Positions 55,494-59,600 of a stretch of DNA of 64,000 nt are shown in pieces. The notes beneath the pieces are model-generated. The model saw only the letters and a list, made by a program, of their open reading frames with translations. It did no database searches and was not told where the DNA came from. Made by a program: the position numbers and the translations under genes. How positions within the stretch are numbered: the stretch's first letter is position 1; the number at the start of each line of letters is the position of its first letter. Origin of the DNA: Microglena sp. YARC (taxonomy: Eukaryota > Chlorophyta > Chlorophyceae > Chlamydomonadales > Chlamydomonadaceae); NCBI GenBank assembly GCA_022414725.1, contig CM039463.1, positions 26,453,593 to 26,517,592 of the forward strand, written 5' to 3'.

Positions 55494-56206
55494 TGGGGTG
55501 GTGGGGGTGGGGTGGGGGGCAGTGCTGCTGTAGTGGGTTTGTGTGTGTGTGTATGTGGGGTAGCTCAGTGATGAAAATGCTGTAGTGGGTTGTGACTTGT
55601 GAGTCATGGTTAGAAGACGAGTGACCATCTGAAGTAAGGCGCGCCTCATTTCTGCGTGGCATGCTTAGCAGATAGTGATGGGGTCGGGAAAATGCAGAGA
55701 AGGGTTTGGTTCAGCCGAACTAATTGGCCAGCGGGACATGAGAGCTGTGAGTTCGTCTACATCGATGGATTTTCGCCTAGATTCTCACATGAGCGTGGCT
55801 GAGTTGGGATGGATGGATAAGTCGTGCTTACAGTGTCCGTTAGAGTTGTTGTCGAAGATACCATGAGTGAATTACTAGCATGGGACGAGGCCCTGGGTTC
55901 CAAGTTTTCCCATGTTGCCTAAATTGCGCAAATCAACACCTCAGACCCCTGTAAATAGCTCCCTCACTCTTTTTTAAGCTTGTGCGCATGCTTCTGGATC
56001 AGGTCTGCGGGCTTCACTGGGTCCTGCTGCAGCTGCCATGGATATTTAACCTCGATTCGGCTGTCCTTCGAGTCAGTCGACTCTCGTCTGTCTTGCGTGT
56101 CATCCGTGCTACTACGGTTGGGTGAATCGGGCGTGCCGCTCCGTTTCAAAGACATGGCTACAGCGGCGAACGCACCAGGTTGAGACGAAGAGTTGATGCA
56201 AGGCAA
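31076..56206 (-). CDS. SLC26/SulP family anion transporter with STAS domain (17 exons)
   Basis: Probable membrane sulfate/anion (possibly bicarbonate) transporter. Exons in 5'-3' order: 56206-55968, 55023-54921, 53514-53467, 52348-52232, 49336-49171, 48276-48176, 46248-46168, 44615-44547, 43688-43541, 42000-41864, 39133-39007, 38356-38189, 37472-37297, 35382-35324, 33308-33076, 32002-31910, 31153-31076. All introns are GT-AG and phases agree, giving 713 aa. Landmarks: VEWLRRY and SDLVAG about 105-120; [20 protein letters not shown] at 131-150; [15 protein letters not shown] about 161-175; [13 protein letters not shown] about 237-250; [20 protein letters not shown] about 380-399; [19 protein letters not shown] about 434-452; [10 protein letters not shown] about 543-552; STAS about 578-690 with [20 protein letters not shown] second in-frame Met at 56155 would give 696 aa. 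The twelfth exon has one extra T in a T-run near its 3' end that breaks the frame (likely homopolymer error). The last exon is the least certain. Confidence 0.92.
31630..31832. repeat. TATG microsatellite in the last SulP intron, running into family C end
   Basis: About 200 bp of ATGT repeats, followed at 31823-31862 by GTCCAGGGGTAGCCC, AAGGCTAAAAG and TTGCCCAACC, the start of dispersed family C. Again the TATG run and the element are joined. Confidence 0.85.
32078..32948 (-). repeat. Nine tandem partial copies of the SulP exon-16 acceptor edge
   Basis: The exon at 32002-31910 begins GTGTCTCAAGACTGGCAGG after an AATTGCAG acceptor. Nine further copies of the acceptor plus the first 22 exon bases lie upstream in the intron, starting (plus-strand left ends) near 32081, 32164, 32282, 32451, 32543, 32634, 32733, 32815 and 32907. 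Each then diverges into the same intron-like segment (minus-strand ATTTGTGAGCCATTATACTG), which carries a GTGAGC donor-like site. Units are about 80-170 bp, padded with TGTG repeats. Confidence 0.88.
32332..32392. repeat. Short dispersed repeat inserted in the exon-16 edge array
   Basis: CATGTTAAAGTCTACTTGAC, ACCGCGAGGGTGTATGAGAC. Its inverted copy is at 43436-43490, also inside an exon-edge array. The TTACATTACATTACA end may be a tail. Confidence 0.7.
32966..33032 (-). repeat. Partial copy of the middle of the STAS exon
   Basis: AAGATCATATCCTCAAGGAA, GTGATGGACCGATATCAAA and CGATGAT match 33128-33200 of the true exon (encoding the [15 protein letters not shown] region) with a deletion and substitutions. 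It lies in the downstream intron and has no open reading continuity with the exon. Confidence 0.8.
33657..34572 (-). repeat. Five tandem copies of the first ~80 nt of the STAS exon with its acceptor
   Basis: Copies at about 33657-33739, 33818-33899, 33971-34062, 34308-34392 and 34487-34572 match the start of the exon at 33308, including the CACACAG-type acceptor. They translate to variants of [19 protein letters not shown]. All lie upstream of the exon in the preceding intron, separated by GGGTGGGGTAGGGG-type repeats (pyrimidine-rich in the gene's sense). Each breaks off at the GCATGGTCCC point, where the true exon continues. Confidence 0.9.
34085..34220. repeat. GGGTA pentanucleotide microsatellite
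   Basis: About 80 bp of GGGTA/TAGGG units lies between STAS-exon copies. A GGGTT-type run of TTGGG at 34630-34690 is similar. Both are simple repeats. Confidence 0.85.
34733..35225 (-). repeat. Three decoy copies of the exon-14 donor edge, with family A repeat and GGAT microsatellite
   Basis: Minus-strand CTAGCTTTCCGCATCGGTGA (last exon bases plus donor) is true at 35324 and copied at about 34737-34760, 34855-34880 and 35196-35222, with A-rich spacers carrying GTCGAAAA and AACAAAAACAAAAG. Between the second and third lies family A (34970-35180), interrupted by a GGAT microsatellite (35092-35140). Confidence 0.85.
35520..37080 (-). repeat. Ten tandem copies of the exon-14 acceptor edge
   Basis: The exon at 35382-35324 encodes [19 protein letters not shown]. 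Its acceptor (TCATTCCACTTTGCAG) and first 18-20 exon bases recur upstream in the intron near 35538, 35653, 35768, 35883, 36541, 36620, 36729, 36838, 36947 and 37061. Unit length is about 110-115 bp, filled with GGGGTAGGGGTGGTGTGG repeats. The stretch 35900-36520 is the filler alone. The near identity of units shows recent expansion. Confidence 0.92.
37190..37280. repeat. Two poly-C runs
   Basis: C-runs at about 37195-37209 and 37250-37273 in the intron next to exon 13. Length is probably unreliable. Confidence 0.85.
37503..37692 (-). repeat. Two partial copies of the exon-13 acceptor edge
   Basis: Segments at about 37525-37590 and 37615-37690 match the start of exon 13 and its upstream intron (plus-strand AGCAGAGGTCCAGCTTATTC, ACACATTCAGGTAAGATAAG). 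The true exon start is at 37472. Confidence 0.8.
37774..38130 (-). repeat. Two extra near-full copies of SulP exon 12
   Basis: Copies at about 37789-37916 and 37987-38127 repeat the 3' three quarters of exon 12 and its AAG|GTGCGG donor. They encode [19 protein letters not shown] and FEQAIFLWK in frame. They lack the [11 protein letters not shown] start and the true acceptor, but each keeps a TTTTTGACAG that could act as an internal acceptor. A poly-C run of about 40 separates them. They are open and well conserved, unlike the short edge copies. Confidence 0.88.
38430..38470. repeat. AT dinucleotide run, then diverged exon-12-like fragments
   Basis: A TATATA tract. Fragments resembling part of exon 12 (plus-strand CTTGTCAAGAAGAGC-like and GAGCATGACCAAGA) follow to about 38700, each with AACCCGCTTGTTTAGAAG or ATGCTTGTCAAGATGAG. 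They are more decayed duplicates of the exon-12 edge. Confidence 0.55.
39335..39378 (-). repeat. Single decoy of the exon-11 acceptor
   Basis: Plus-strand CCATTCTCAAGGAAATGAAA mirrors CCATTCTGAAGGAAATGAAA at 39130-39149. GTGTG-rich filler (39185-39300) lies between the true site and the copy. Confidence 0.8.
39395..40625. repeat. Minisatellite array with AGGGCCAGGGTCAGAGC units
   Basis: About 1.2 kb of diverged units of 60-130 bp built from AGGGCCAGGGTCAGAGCC, AGAACAAGAAAGGGTGAGAG, TGTGAGTTAGGGTC and GGGCACAGTCACAGTCAGAT. It occupies SulP intron 10. Minus-strand frames give Thr/Leu/Pro repeats without biological support. Confidence 0.88.
40713..41152. repeat. 32-bp tandem repeat, about 14 units
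   Basis: Units of exactly 32 bp: GCAGTACACAGCAGAGCCTG then AATGTAAACAGA. Because 32 is not a multiple of three, all three minus-strand frames give the same 96-nt periodic translation; it is not a gene. Confidence 0.95.
41230..41863 (-). repeat. Six copies of the donor half of SulP exon 10
   Basis: The exon at 42000-41864 ends in [20 protein letters not shown] and a GTGGGT donor. Copies of the last 75 nt or so plus donor occur near 41232, 41351, 41464, 41562, 41672 and 41770 downstream in the intron. Each is preceded (in gene sense) by a CCCTAAAC-type telomere-like stretch, which takes the place of the exon's 5' half. A poly-G run lies at 41828-41853. Confidence 0.9.
42003..42480 (-). repeat. 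TGTG microsatellite with two copies of the exon-10 acceptor edge
   Basis: Plus-strand AATGGTGATTCCAGGCAGAC then CTGGTG is true at 41980-42003 and copied at 42190-42215 and 42322-42347, each followed by GTGTGT filler. The copies keep the acceptor and encode LPGITIS. Confidence 0.9.
42500..43412 (-). repeat. Nine copies of the donor edge of SulP exon 9
   Basis: A degenerate copy at about 42505-42535, then eight copies of a 93-bp unit (left ends near 42657, 42750, 42847, 42940, 43035, 43127, 43226, 43316). Each matches the last 35-40 nt of exon 9 with its GTGTGTG donor and encodes a variant of [10 protein letters not shown]. The rest of the unit (ATCCCTTATCCCACAATCAC) is not exonic. The 4th and 8th units share a variant (AATGTTATGGTATTACTGTG), indicating a higher-order duplication of four units. 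Confidence 0.92.
43436..43492. repeat. Inverted copy of the 32332 short dispersed repeat
   Basis: GTCTCATACACCCTCGCGGT, GTCAAGCAGACTTTAACATG, TAATGTAATGTAAC. Reverse complement of 32332-32392. Confidence 0.75.
43730..44210 (-). repeat. Four copies of the acceptor half of SulP exon 9
   Basis: Copies at about 43735-43812, 43868-43940, 43985-44052 and 44112-44182 match the first 75 nt of exon 9 (encoding [19 protein letters not shown]), with acceptor, upstream in the intron. Each is followed by a GGTAAAAACAAAA-type sequence that provides a GT donor, so they look like complete small pseudo-exons. Confidence 0.9.
44305..44410. repeat. Dispersed repeat family A, partial copy
   Basis: Shares GTGGCGGAGA, CGACAGGTGGCAAC, GTAGTTACGAGAC and TTGGCTGTTGTGTCAGGCTT with 19640 and 34970. 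Confidence 0.6.
44928..45066 (+). repeat. Dispersed repeat family C, near full-length copy
   Basis: TATG run, then TTACAGTCCAGGGGTAGGCC, AAATAGGCTAAAGGGACTTG, CCCAACCGTA, AGGGCTTAAAAAGAACAAGC, ACTGATGAACTGAGCCCC, AAACAATCGTTTAACCGACG. An inverted partial copy at 45230-45300 faces it about 170 bp away, so the two could form a hairpin. Confidence 0.8.
45653..45757 (+). repeat. Solo arm of the fold-back family at 21849, inside a SulP intron
   Basis: Nearly identical to the right arm at 22116-22216 (ATAGCTAGCTCCGGCTTACG, GTGTCCTTAACTTCACGTCC, ACACGGATGTAACAATTTCA). GTTACATGGTATA lies on the left and TTACATGGTATAAG on the right: ACATGGTATA at 45643-45652 and 45757-45766 is a probable target-site duplication. 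Confidence 0.8.
46260..47050. repeat. TTGGG/GGTTGGG minisatellite with one exon-7 acceptor copy
   Basis: Units of about 60 bp (GGTTGGGTTGTGATAGGTGT, GGTGGTTGGGTAGGGTGGAG, TGGTTTGGTGTA) to about 46570 and 20-40 bp GGGTGGAGGTTGGG units to 47045. At 46577-46618 a copy of the exon-7 start (minus-strand GTCAAATACCTTCTTGC, GAGTCGATATGGGACA) with acceptor is embedded. The true exon starts at 46248. Confidence 0.85.
47275..47342 (+). repeat. Dispersed repeat family C, partial copy
   Basis: TGTTACAGTCCAGGGGTAGG, CCAAATAGACTAAAGGGACT, TGCCCAACCGTG; lacks the right half. The surrounding 47050-47510 has no other recognised feature. Confidence 0.75.
47510..48130. repeat. TA run and tandem repeat of 55-60 bp
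   Basis: A TATA run at 47555-47620, then about nine diverged units with CCCATACCCATAAATTACAA, CATGTAGTGCAACCTACACC and AATATAGTGCAACATATTC. In SulP intron 6. Confidence 0.88.
48129..48175 (-). repeat. Copies of the exon-6 donor edge
   Basis: Plus-strand ACCGACCTGGCCCATACCC at 48131-48149 and ACCGACCTATTCCCATACAC at 48150-48169 copy the true ACCGACCTGGCCCATGCCG at 48170-48188. These are duplicated last bases of exon 6 with the GTCGG donor. Confidence 0.7.
48297..48432 (-). repeat. Two partial copies of the exon-6 acceptor part with telomere-like filler
   Basis: 48297-48380 repeats about 70 nt of exon 6 (plus-strand CACTTTGTGATCCAGCCAAG, GTGCAGGATGCCAAC) with acceptor; 48402-48430 repeats a shorter piece. 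GGTTTAGGGTTAAGGG telomere-like sequence lies between. Confidence 0.8.
48590..49092 (-). repeat. Two copies of the donor half of SulP exon 5
   Basis: 48597-48680 and 49003-49090 match the last 60 nt of exon 5 (encoding [19 protein letters not shown]) with the GGTAATA-type donor. Each is joined upstream in gene sense to a shared non-exonic segment (plus-strand GTTCTGTTGACAACTCTATT). Between them is a short CAACACAGCACAAGA repeat (48765-48915). Confidence 0.88.
49355..49395. repeat. Poly-G run; AT-rich stretch follows
   Basis: A G-run of about 37 next to SulP exon 5, followed by AATTTAAATT-rich sequence to about 49640. The number of Gs is probably unreliable. Confidence 0.85.
49690..49770. repeat. 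Solo arm of the AGGCGTGAGG fold-back family in SulP intron 4
   Basis: TAGTACGCCTTATTAGTTAT, TACTAGGCGTGAGGTTGAGG, GGGCCAGCCTG. One arm only. Confidence 0.65.
50495..50830. repeat. Dispersed repeat family E, copy 2 (interrupted by SINE at 50831)
   Basis: GCCCACTGCGCGTTTTGCGC, CACCCTGTGGGCGCAGCG, ACTACAAAGCGCTGAGCAAT and AAGCGCTGACCAATTTGACA match 26190-26375, with an extra 100-bp segment near 50650-50745. Family D resumes at 51058, after the SINE. Confidence 0.7.
50831..51049 (-). mobile_element. tRNA-derived SINE, copy nested in family E/D
   Basis: Same family as 22983-23212. The minus strand carries GGTCTAGGGGTA (A-box-like, one mismatch to the other copy) and GGGTCAATTCC (weaker B-box-like). 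The flanks TCTTTAAA at 50823-50830 and 51050-51057 form an 8-bp target-site duplication. It sits between family E and family D, which are adjacent at 26.19-26.49 kb. Confidence 0.82.
51058..51172 (+). repeat. Dispersed repeat family D, copy 3
   Basis: TATGCCCCCTGTTTTCCGTC, CATGGGGGTACTTGGAATTG, GAGCTGGCTGAAAAAACATG, TAACAATTC. Confidence 0.7.
51310..51475. repeat. C-rich/CACA microsatellite
   Basis: C-runs with CACACA, CCCCACC and CTCTCT tracts. Low complexity in both strands' translations. Confidence 0.85.
51478..52230 (-). repeat. About ten copies of the donor edge of SulP exon 4
   Basis: Exon 4 ends with [11 protein letters not shown] and a GTGAGT donor at 52232. About ten units of roughly 77 bp downstream repeat the last 35-40 exon bases (minus-strand CTGGTTGGAAGCTCAAAGCA, GCTGGCTGTTGGACC) plus donor. 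Units alternate between GGACCGGTGAGTGC and GGACCAGCTAGTGC; the second type has lost the GT donor. A two-unit higher order of about 154 bp is evident from 51711 on. Confidence 0.92.
52375..52835 (-). repeat. Copies of the intron segment just upstream of exon 4
   Basis: Six or so units of 70-80 bp (plus-strand CACAGCAGCCAGTGCACG, GAGGCCAGGCAGGAAGGTAT, GTTCTAGACAAGCGAATCTA, GCTATTAT). The CAGCAGCCAGTGCA core is what precedes the exon-4 acceptor (52363-52377), so the intron end has been multiplied without the exon. Confidence 0.85.
53045..53355. repeat. Two units of about 115 bp, then CA and TA microsatellites
   Basis: Units at about 53058-53145 and 53163-53250 share CAGGGGATATAGTTGAACAA, ACTGTGTATGCAGATAAACT and TTCATGCGGAAACAGGTA. 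CACACA and TATATA runs follow. Confidence 0.85.
53533..54050. mobile_element. Fold-back (MITE-like) element, complete copy
   Basis: The left arm (ATAAATAGTACGCCTTATTA, CAAGGCGTGAGGTTGAGGGG, GCCAGCCTGTTTGCTTG) is inverted at the right end (CAAGCGAACAGGCTAGCC, CCCTCAACCTCACGCCTTGT, AATAAGGCGTACTATTTAT), giving arms of about 75 bp around a core of about 370 bp. Each arm tip itself contains the small palindrome CGCCTTRTTACAAGGCG-type stem. No transposase is encoded. Single arms at 17.64, 25.70 and 49.70 kb belong to the same family. It lies in SulP intron 2. Confidence 0.8.
54135..54500. repeat. Two long poly-C runs in C/A-rich sequence
   Basis: C-runs at about 54138-54174 and 54449-54493, between them CCCCATTCCCCAGACCCC and AAACAACAAAACATGGAC repeats (54190-54660). 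In gene sense these are long G-runs within SulP intron 2. Confidence 0.88.
55060..55560. repeat. GTGT/GGGG microsatellite with three CAGTGCTGCTGTAGTGGGT units
   Basis: GTGTGT, GGGTGG and poly-G tracts. GGGGCAGTGCTGCTGTAGTG recurs at about 55165, 55390 and 55518, making a unit of 125-225 bp. In gene sense it is the pyrimidine-rich sequence upstream of exon 2. All large frames here are low-complexity shadows. Confidence 0.88.
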
Positions 56207-56681
56207 GGATGATCAAAACGGAAATCTGTGCGGTCACTCTAGTGTGACGTTGGCGTGCAGGGGGGCGTGGGCGTGGGTGGGGCGCAGAAGGGCGCAGATC
56301 AGGAGGGTGGGGCGGGGGGCGGGGCCGGGGACGGGTGCACCCGCGGGTGGGGCGCAGGGCGGGGGCGCAGGGAGGGGCGTGCGCGTGCGCGTGCGCGCTT
56401 GAGCAGGAGGCGAGCCGGGGGCGGGGGTCCCCGGACAGGGGCACGGGGGCGGGGGCGGGGGCAACAATCCAGGCCACAACCCGTCCAACGCGGGCATCTA
56501 TGGTAGTAGTAGTATTGACAAGCTTGTAGTTGCGTATAGTAGGGTTGCAGCTTTTGATTTTAGCCGTGCGAGCTGCCAGCTCGGAGTGGCTGTTGATTCG
56601 GTTGGTTATCTGGTTATCCAAACTGGGTACAAAGTCCAAGCCCCTGCTAGGTTCCAATTCCTACGAGAAACGAGTTGCAAG
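56207..56681. promoter_or_regulatory. Divergent intergenic region between SulP and bestrophin start codons
   Basis: 475 bp separate the SulP ATG (56206, minus) from the bestrophin ATG (56682, plus). The left half (56250-56480) is strongly GC-rich with GGGGCG, GCGCAG and GTGCGCGTGCGCGT motifs; the right half is of ordinary composition. No TATA box is convincing. Such a short gap between divergent genes suggests overlapping promoters and 5' untranslated regions. An upstream in-frame ATG at 56586 could lengthen the bestrophin N-terminus by 32 aa. Confidence 0.6.
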
Positions 56682-59600
56682 ATGCTGAAGTCTAAGGCCA
56701 TTTCAAACCGTGGCACCAGCTCCGCTGCCAGGGCCCCTACCAGGCCCAGTCTTGGTCGCTCCCGCCTTGTAGTGAATGCGAAGAACAATGACTACAACAA
56801 GCCCATTCAGGTAGATTCCTCCTCTTGCATGCGCACTTAGCTATCATATCATCCTGCAAGTGTACTACGATGGCTTGAGCAGCGCTTGTGCGGCTCTATA
56901 TGGTCGACCTGTCGGTTCAGATAGCAATTTGACCCGACTCTACCACAGTATGCCACCTAAACAGAGCGAGAAACTCAGATAGCGAGAAGCAATCTCATGG
57001 GCTGTGGTTTGTTGTGCGCATAGACATGGCTTGGTTATGCAGCCATTCATTTATGCTTCGGGGCATGTCCCTCATTCCCCCGTCCCGCCACGTGTGTTAT
57101 ATAAGCTAGGAGGAACTTGGTTACCCTCGATGTTTGCTTGCCTCGCCCACTTCTCATGCTGTTGTCAAGGACTCTGCTGCTGATGATAATGGTGGTGGTT
57201 ATATTGATGGTGGTGGGACGGAAATGGGGTGGGGGAAGGGGGAGCGGGATTTGCGCTCGACGATACCAGATCTCGTAGGCAATGCATGCTCCATACCAGT
57301 TCGTCCAGTGTTTCTTTCACTTCCCCTTGTCTGGTTATCCACAGTTGGTTTTGATTGTTGGAGGTTGGTCAAGTCCCATCAGCTATTTTTGTTCACCTGG
57401 ATTGCAACACACATACGACTGGTTCCTGATGCGATATCGTTGATAAAACCATGCTTAATCGTCTGCTGGTCATGGAGTACCGGCTCACGCAGCTCACTGA
57501 AGTCCTAACAGCAATGTCCTCAGGTTGAAAAATCACTGTGTAACGGTCACACATGCATGATTCTCCGACCTTCATTTATGTTGGTGGTGGTGCCCGATTG
57601 GATTCCCAATTGGGGAACTCCTGGGTGAGAACTCCGCCCCCATTCCCACCCCGCATGCATTTTTCCGCACGCCGATGTGACTCGTCGAAGTTAATGCCTT
57701 TTGAAACCGCCCTTTTGGACTCCTCCACTGCATGTTGGTTCGATGTCTGGTGCTTGTACTCCCCGGTGTCGCACGATGGGACGGGGGTTCTTCTGCAGAC
57801 GGTTGGACGCCTTCAGGTTTATAGATTCACGTAACCAGTCTGAACCATCTTCCTCCGCTGCATGCAGTCCAACAGCTTCGGAACATTCTCGTCTCAAGGC
57901 GACAACGAGATCGCCAGGTCTCGCGTCGAGGAGTCTAGGAAGTACTTCCGCACGGTAAGACCGAATGAGCAATGTAATAAATTGCAAACAATGCAAGTTG
58001 ATAGTCATGTAGAACCAGCCACTAGGCTATCCCTCAAAACTAGGAGAAATGGAGGGGAGTCCCTGTTGCAAGCATTTCACCAAGTAGGATGGAGTTTGAA
58101 TTTGCATAGCATAGTGGTATAATTTCCTTATGGGTTGACCACCCTCTACTGTCGACATCTCCTAGGGTATGTGGAAGGGCGACAAACAGCATATGTGTAC
58201 ATCTCTGTCAGCTAGTTCGCCACTTTCTGCTGTGGACCTGGAACTTGGACCTGGGCTCGAGTCTTAAAACTGTCTTTTCTGACTGATTCCGATAAGAATG
58301 CTCCCCGGGTTCCGTGGGTATTGCACGGGGGCACTTGGAAGCCAGAAATTGTGAGCTAGTTCCTGTCGAATCTTGTCGAAATGACAACAGGGCAAACATG
58401 CCTTGCTACTTTTTCAAACGTATAAGTGCTCAAGGTGTTTCATTGGTAGGCAGCATAAAATACTTCATTTTTAAGCTTGCAAAAATCTGAGGAGAGATTC
58501 CCAGGTTCTCAACTGGCAAAACACTATCCTCCCATTCTAAGTACAATTTGTTTGCCCCTTTCTGATGTGTGTGCGCAAGTTTATGAACAAAACAGTCCAT
58601 ACAACAACTAACAACAACTTTTTGGTCCCTGTCCAATGTGTGTGTTCAGGTTTATGATTTCCCTCAGTGGGAGAAGCATAGGCAGTCCAGCCGCCTGATC
58701 GACCGCCTGCTGTCCATCACCCAGTCCCACATCATGCAAAACATTGCCCCATCCCTCCTGTGGGTTGGAGGTACCAGCAGTCTCCTGATCCTGTACATGT
58801 ATGCGCTGGATCAGGGCTCTCTGCCTGCTTCATTTCCCTCTTTTGCTACCAACCCGGCTTGCACTGCTTTCGTCTCCAACACCAGCGTGGCCCTGTCCCT
58901 GCTGTTGGTCTTCCGCACAAATGTCAGCTATGCCCGATGGGACGAGGCGCGTAAGATGTGGGGTGGTCTTCTGAACAGGAGCAGAGATATCATGCGACAG
59001 GTCAGTGGCTATGGTATTTTGTTTCTGGGGGTATTAGATTTTTCATGGACATCGGGCTTGGTGGGACGAGGCTTAAAAGATGTGGGGTGGTCTTCTGAAC
59101 AGGAGCAGAAATATCATGCGACAGGCTAGTGGCTATGAAAAAATTGTTTCTGGAGGTATTTAAGATCACTTGGGTATTGGGCTTGGTGGGACAAGGCACG
59201 GAAGATGTGGGGTGGCCTGCTGTATAGGGCTTGGTGGGAAAAGGCTCAAGATATGTGGGGTGGTCTGCTGAACAGGAGCAGAGACATTATGCGACAGGCC
59301 AGTGGCCATGAAAATTGAGTTTGGTTTCTGCTGATACAGTCTGTGTCCACATGTCATTTTTCTGTGTCCACATTTCCAACATTAAACAAAACGTCAGGGG
59401 ATTATGCTCGCAACTTTCAAGTTGTTAAACTCCTTTTCCGGTTCATCATGCATGGACAAACGCTCACATTAACATGTCAATCATTCAAGTGATTATACTT
59501 AGCAACTTTCAAGTAGTTAAACTCCTTTCCCAGTTCATCATGCATGGAGAAACGCTCACATTTACTTGTCAATCATTCAAGTGATTATACTTGACAACTT

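Noticed and set aside
54894..55649. A 251-codon minus-strand frame rich in His/Thr/Pro
   Set aside because: Translation of GTGT/GGGG microsatellites running into true exon 2; the real exon starts at the AG before 55023.
56112..56657. A 181-codon minus-strand frame upstream of SulP exon 1
   Set aside because: It covers the GC-rich promoter in another frame and overlaps exon 1 out of frame; Pro/Ala/Arg composition is GC bias.
57634..58008. Open frames on both strands in bestrophin intron 1
   Set aside because: Only 57868-57954 fits the bestrophin phases; the minus-strand frame is its shadow.
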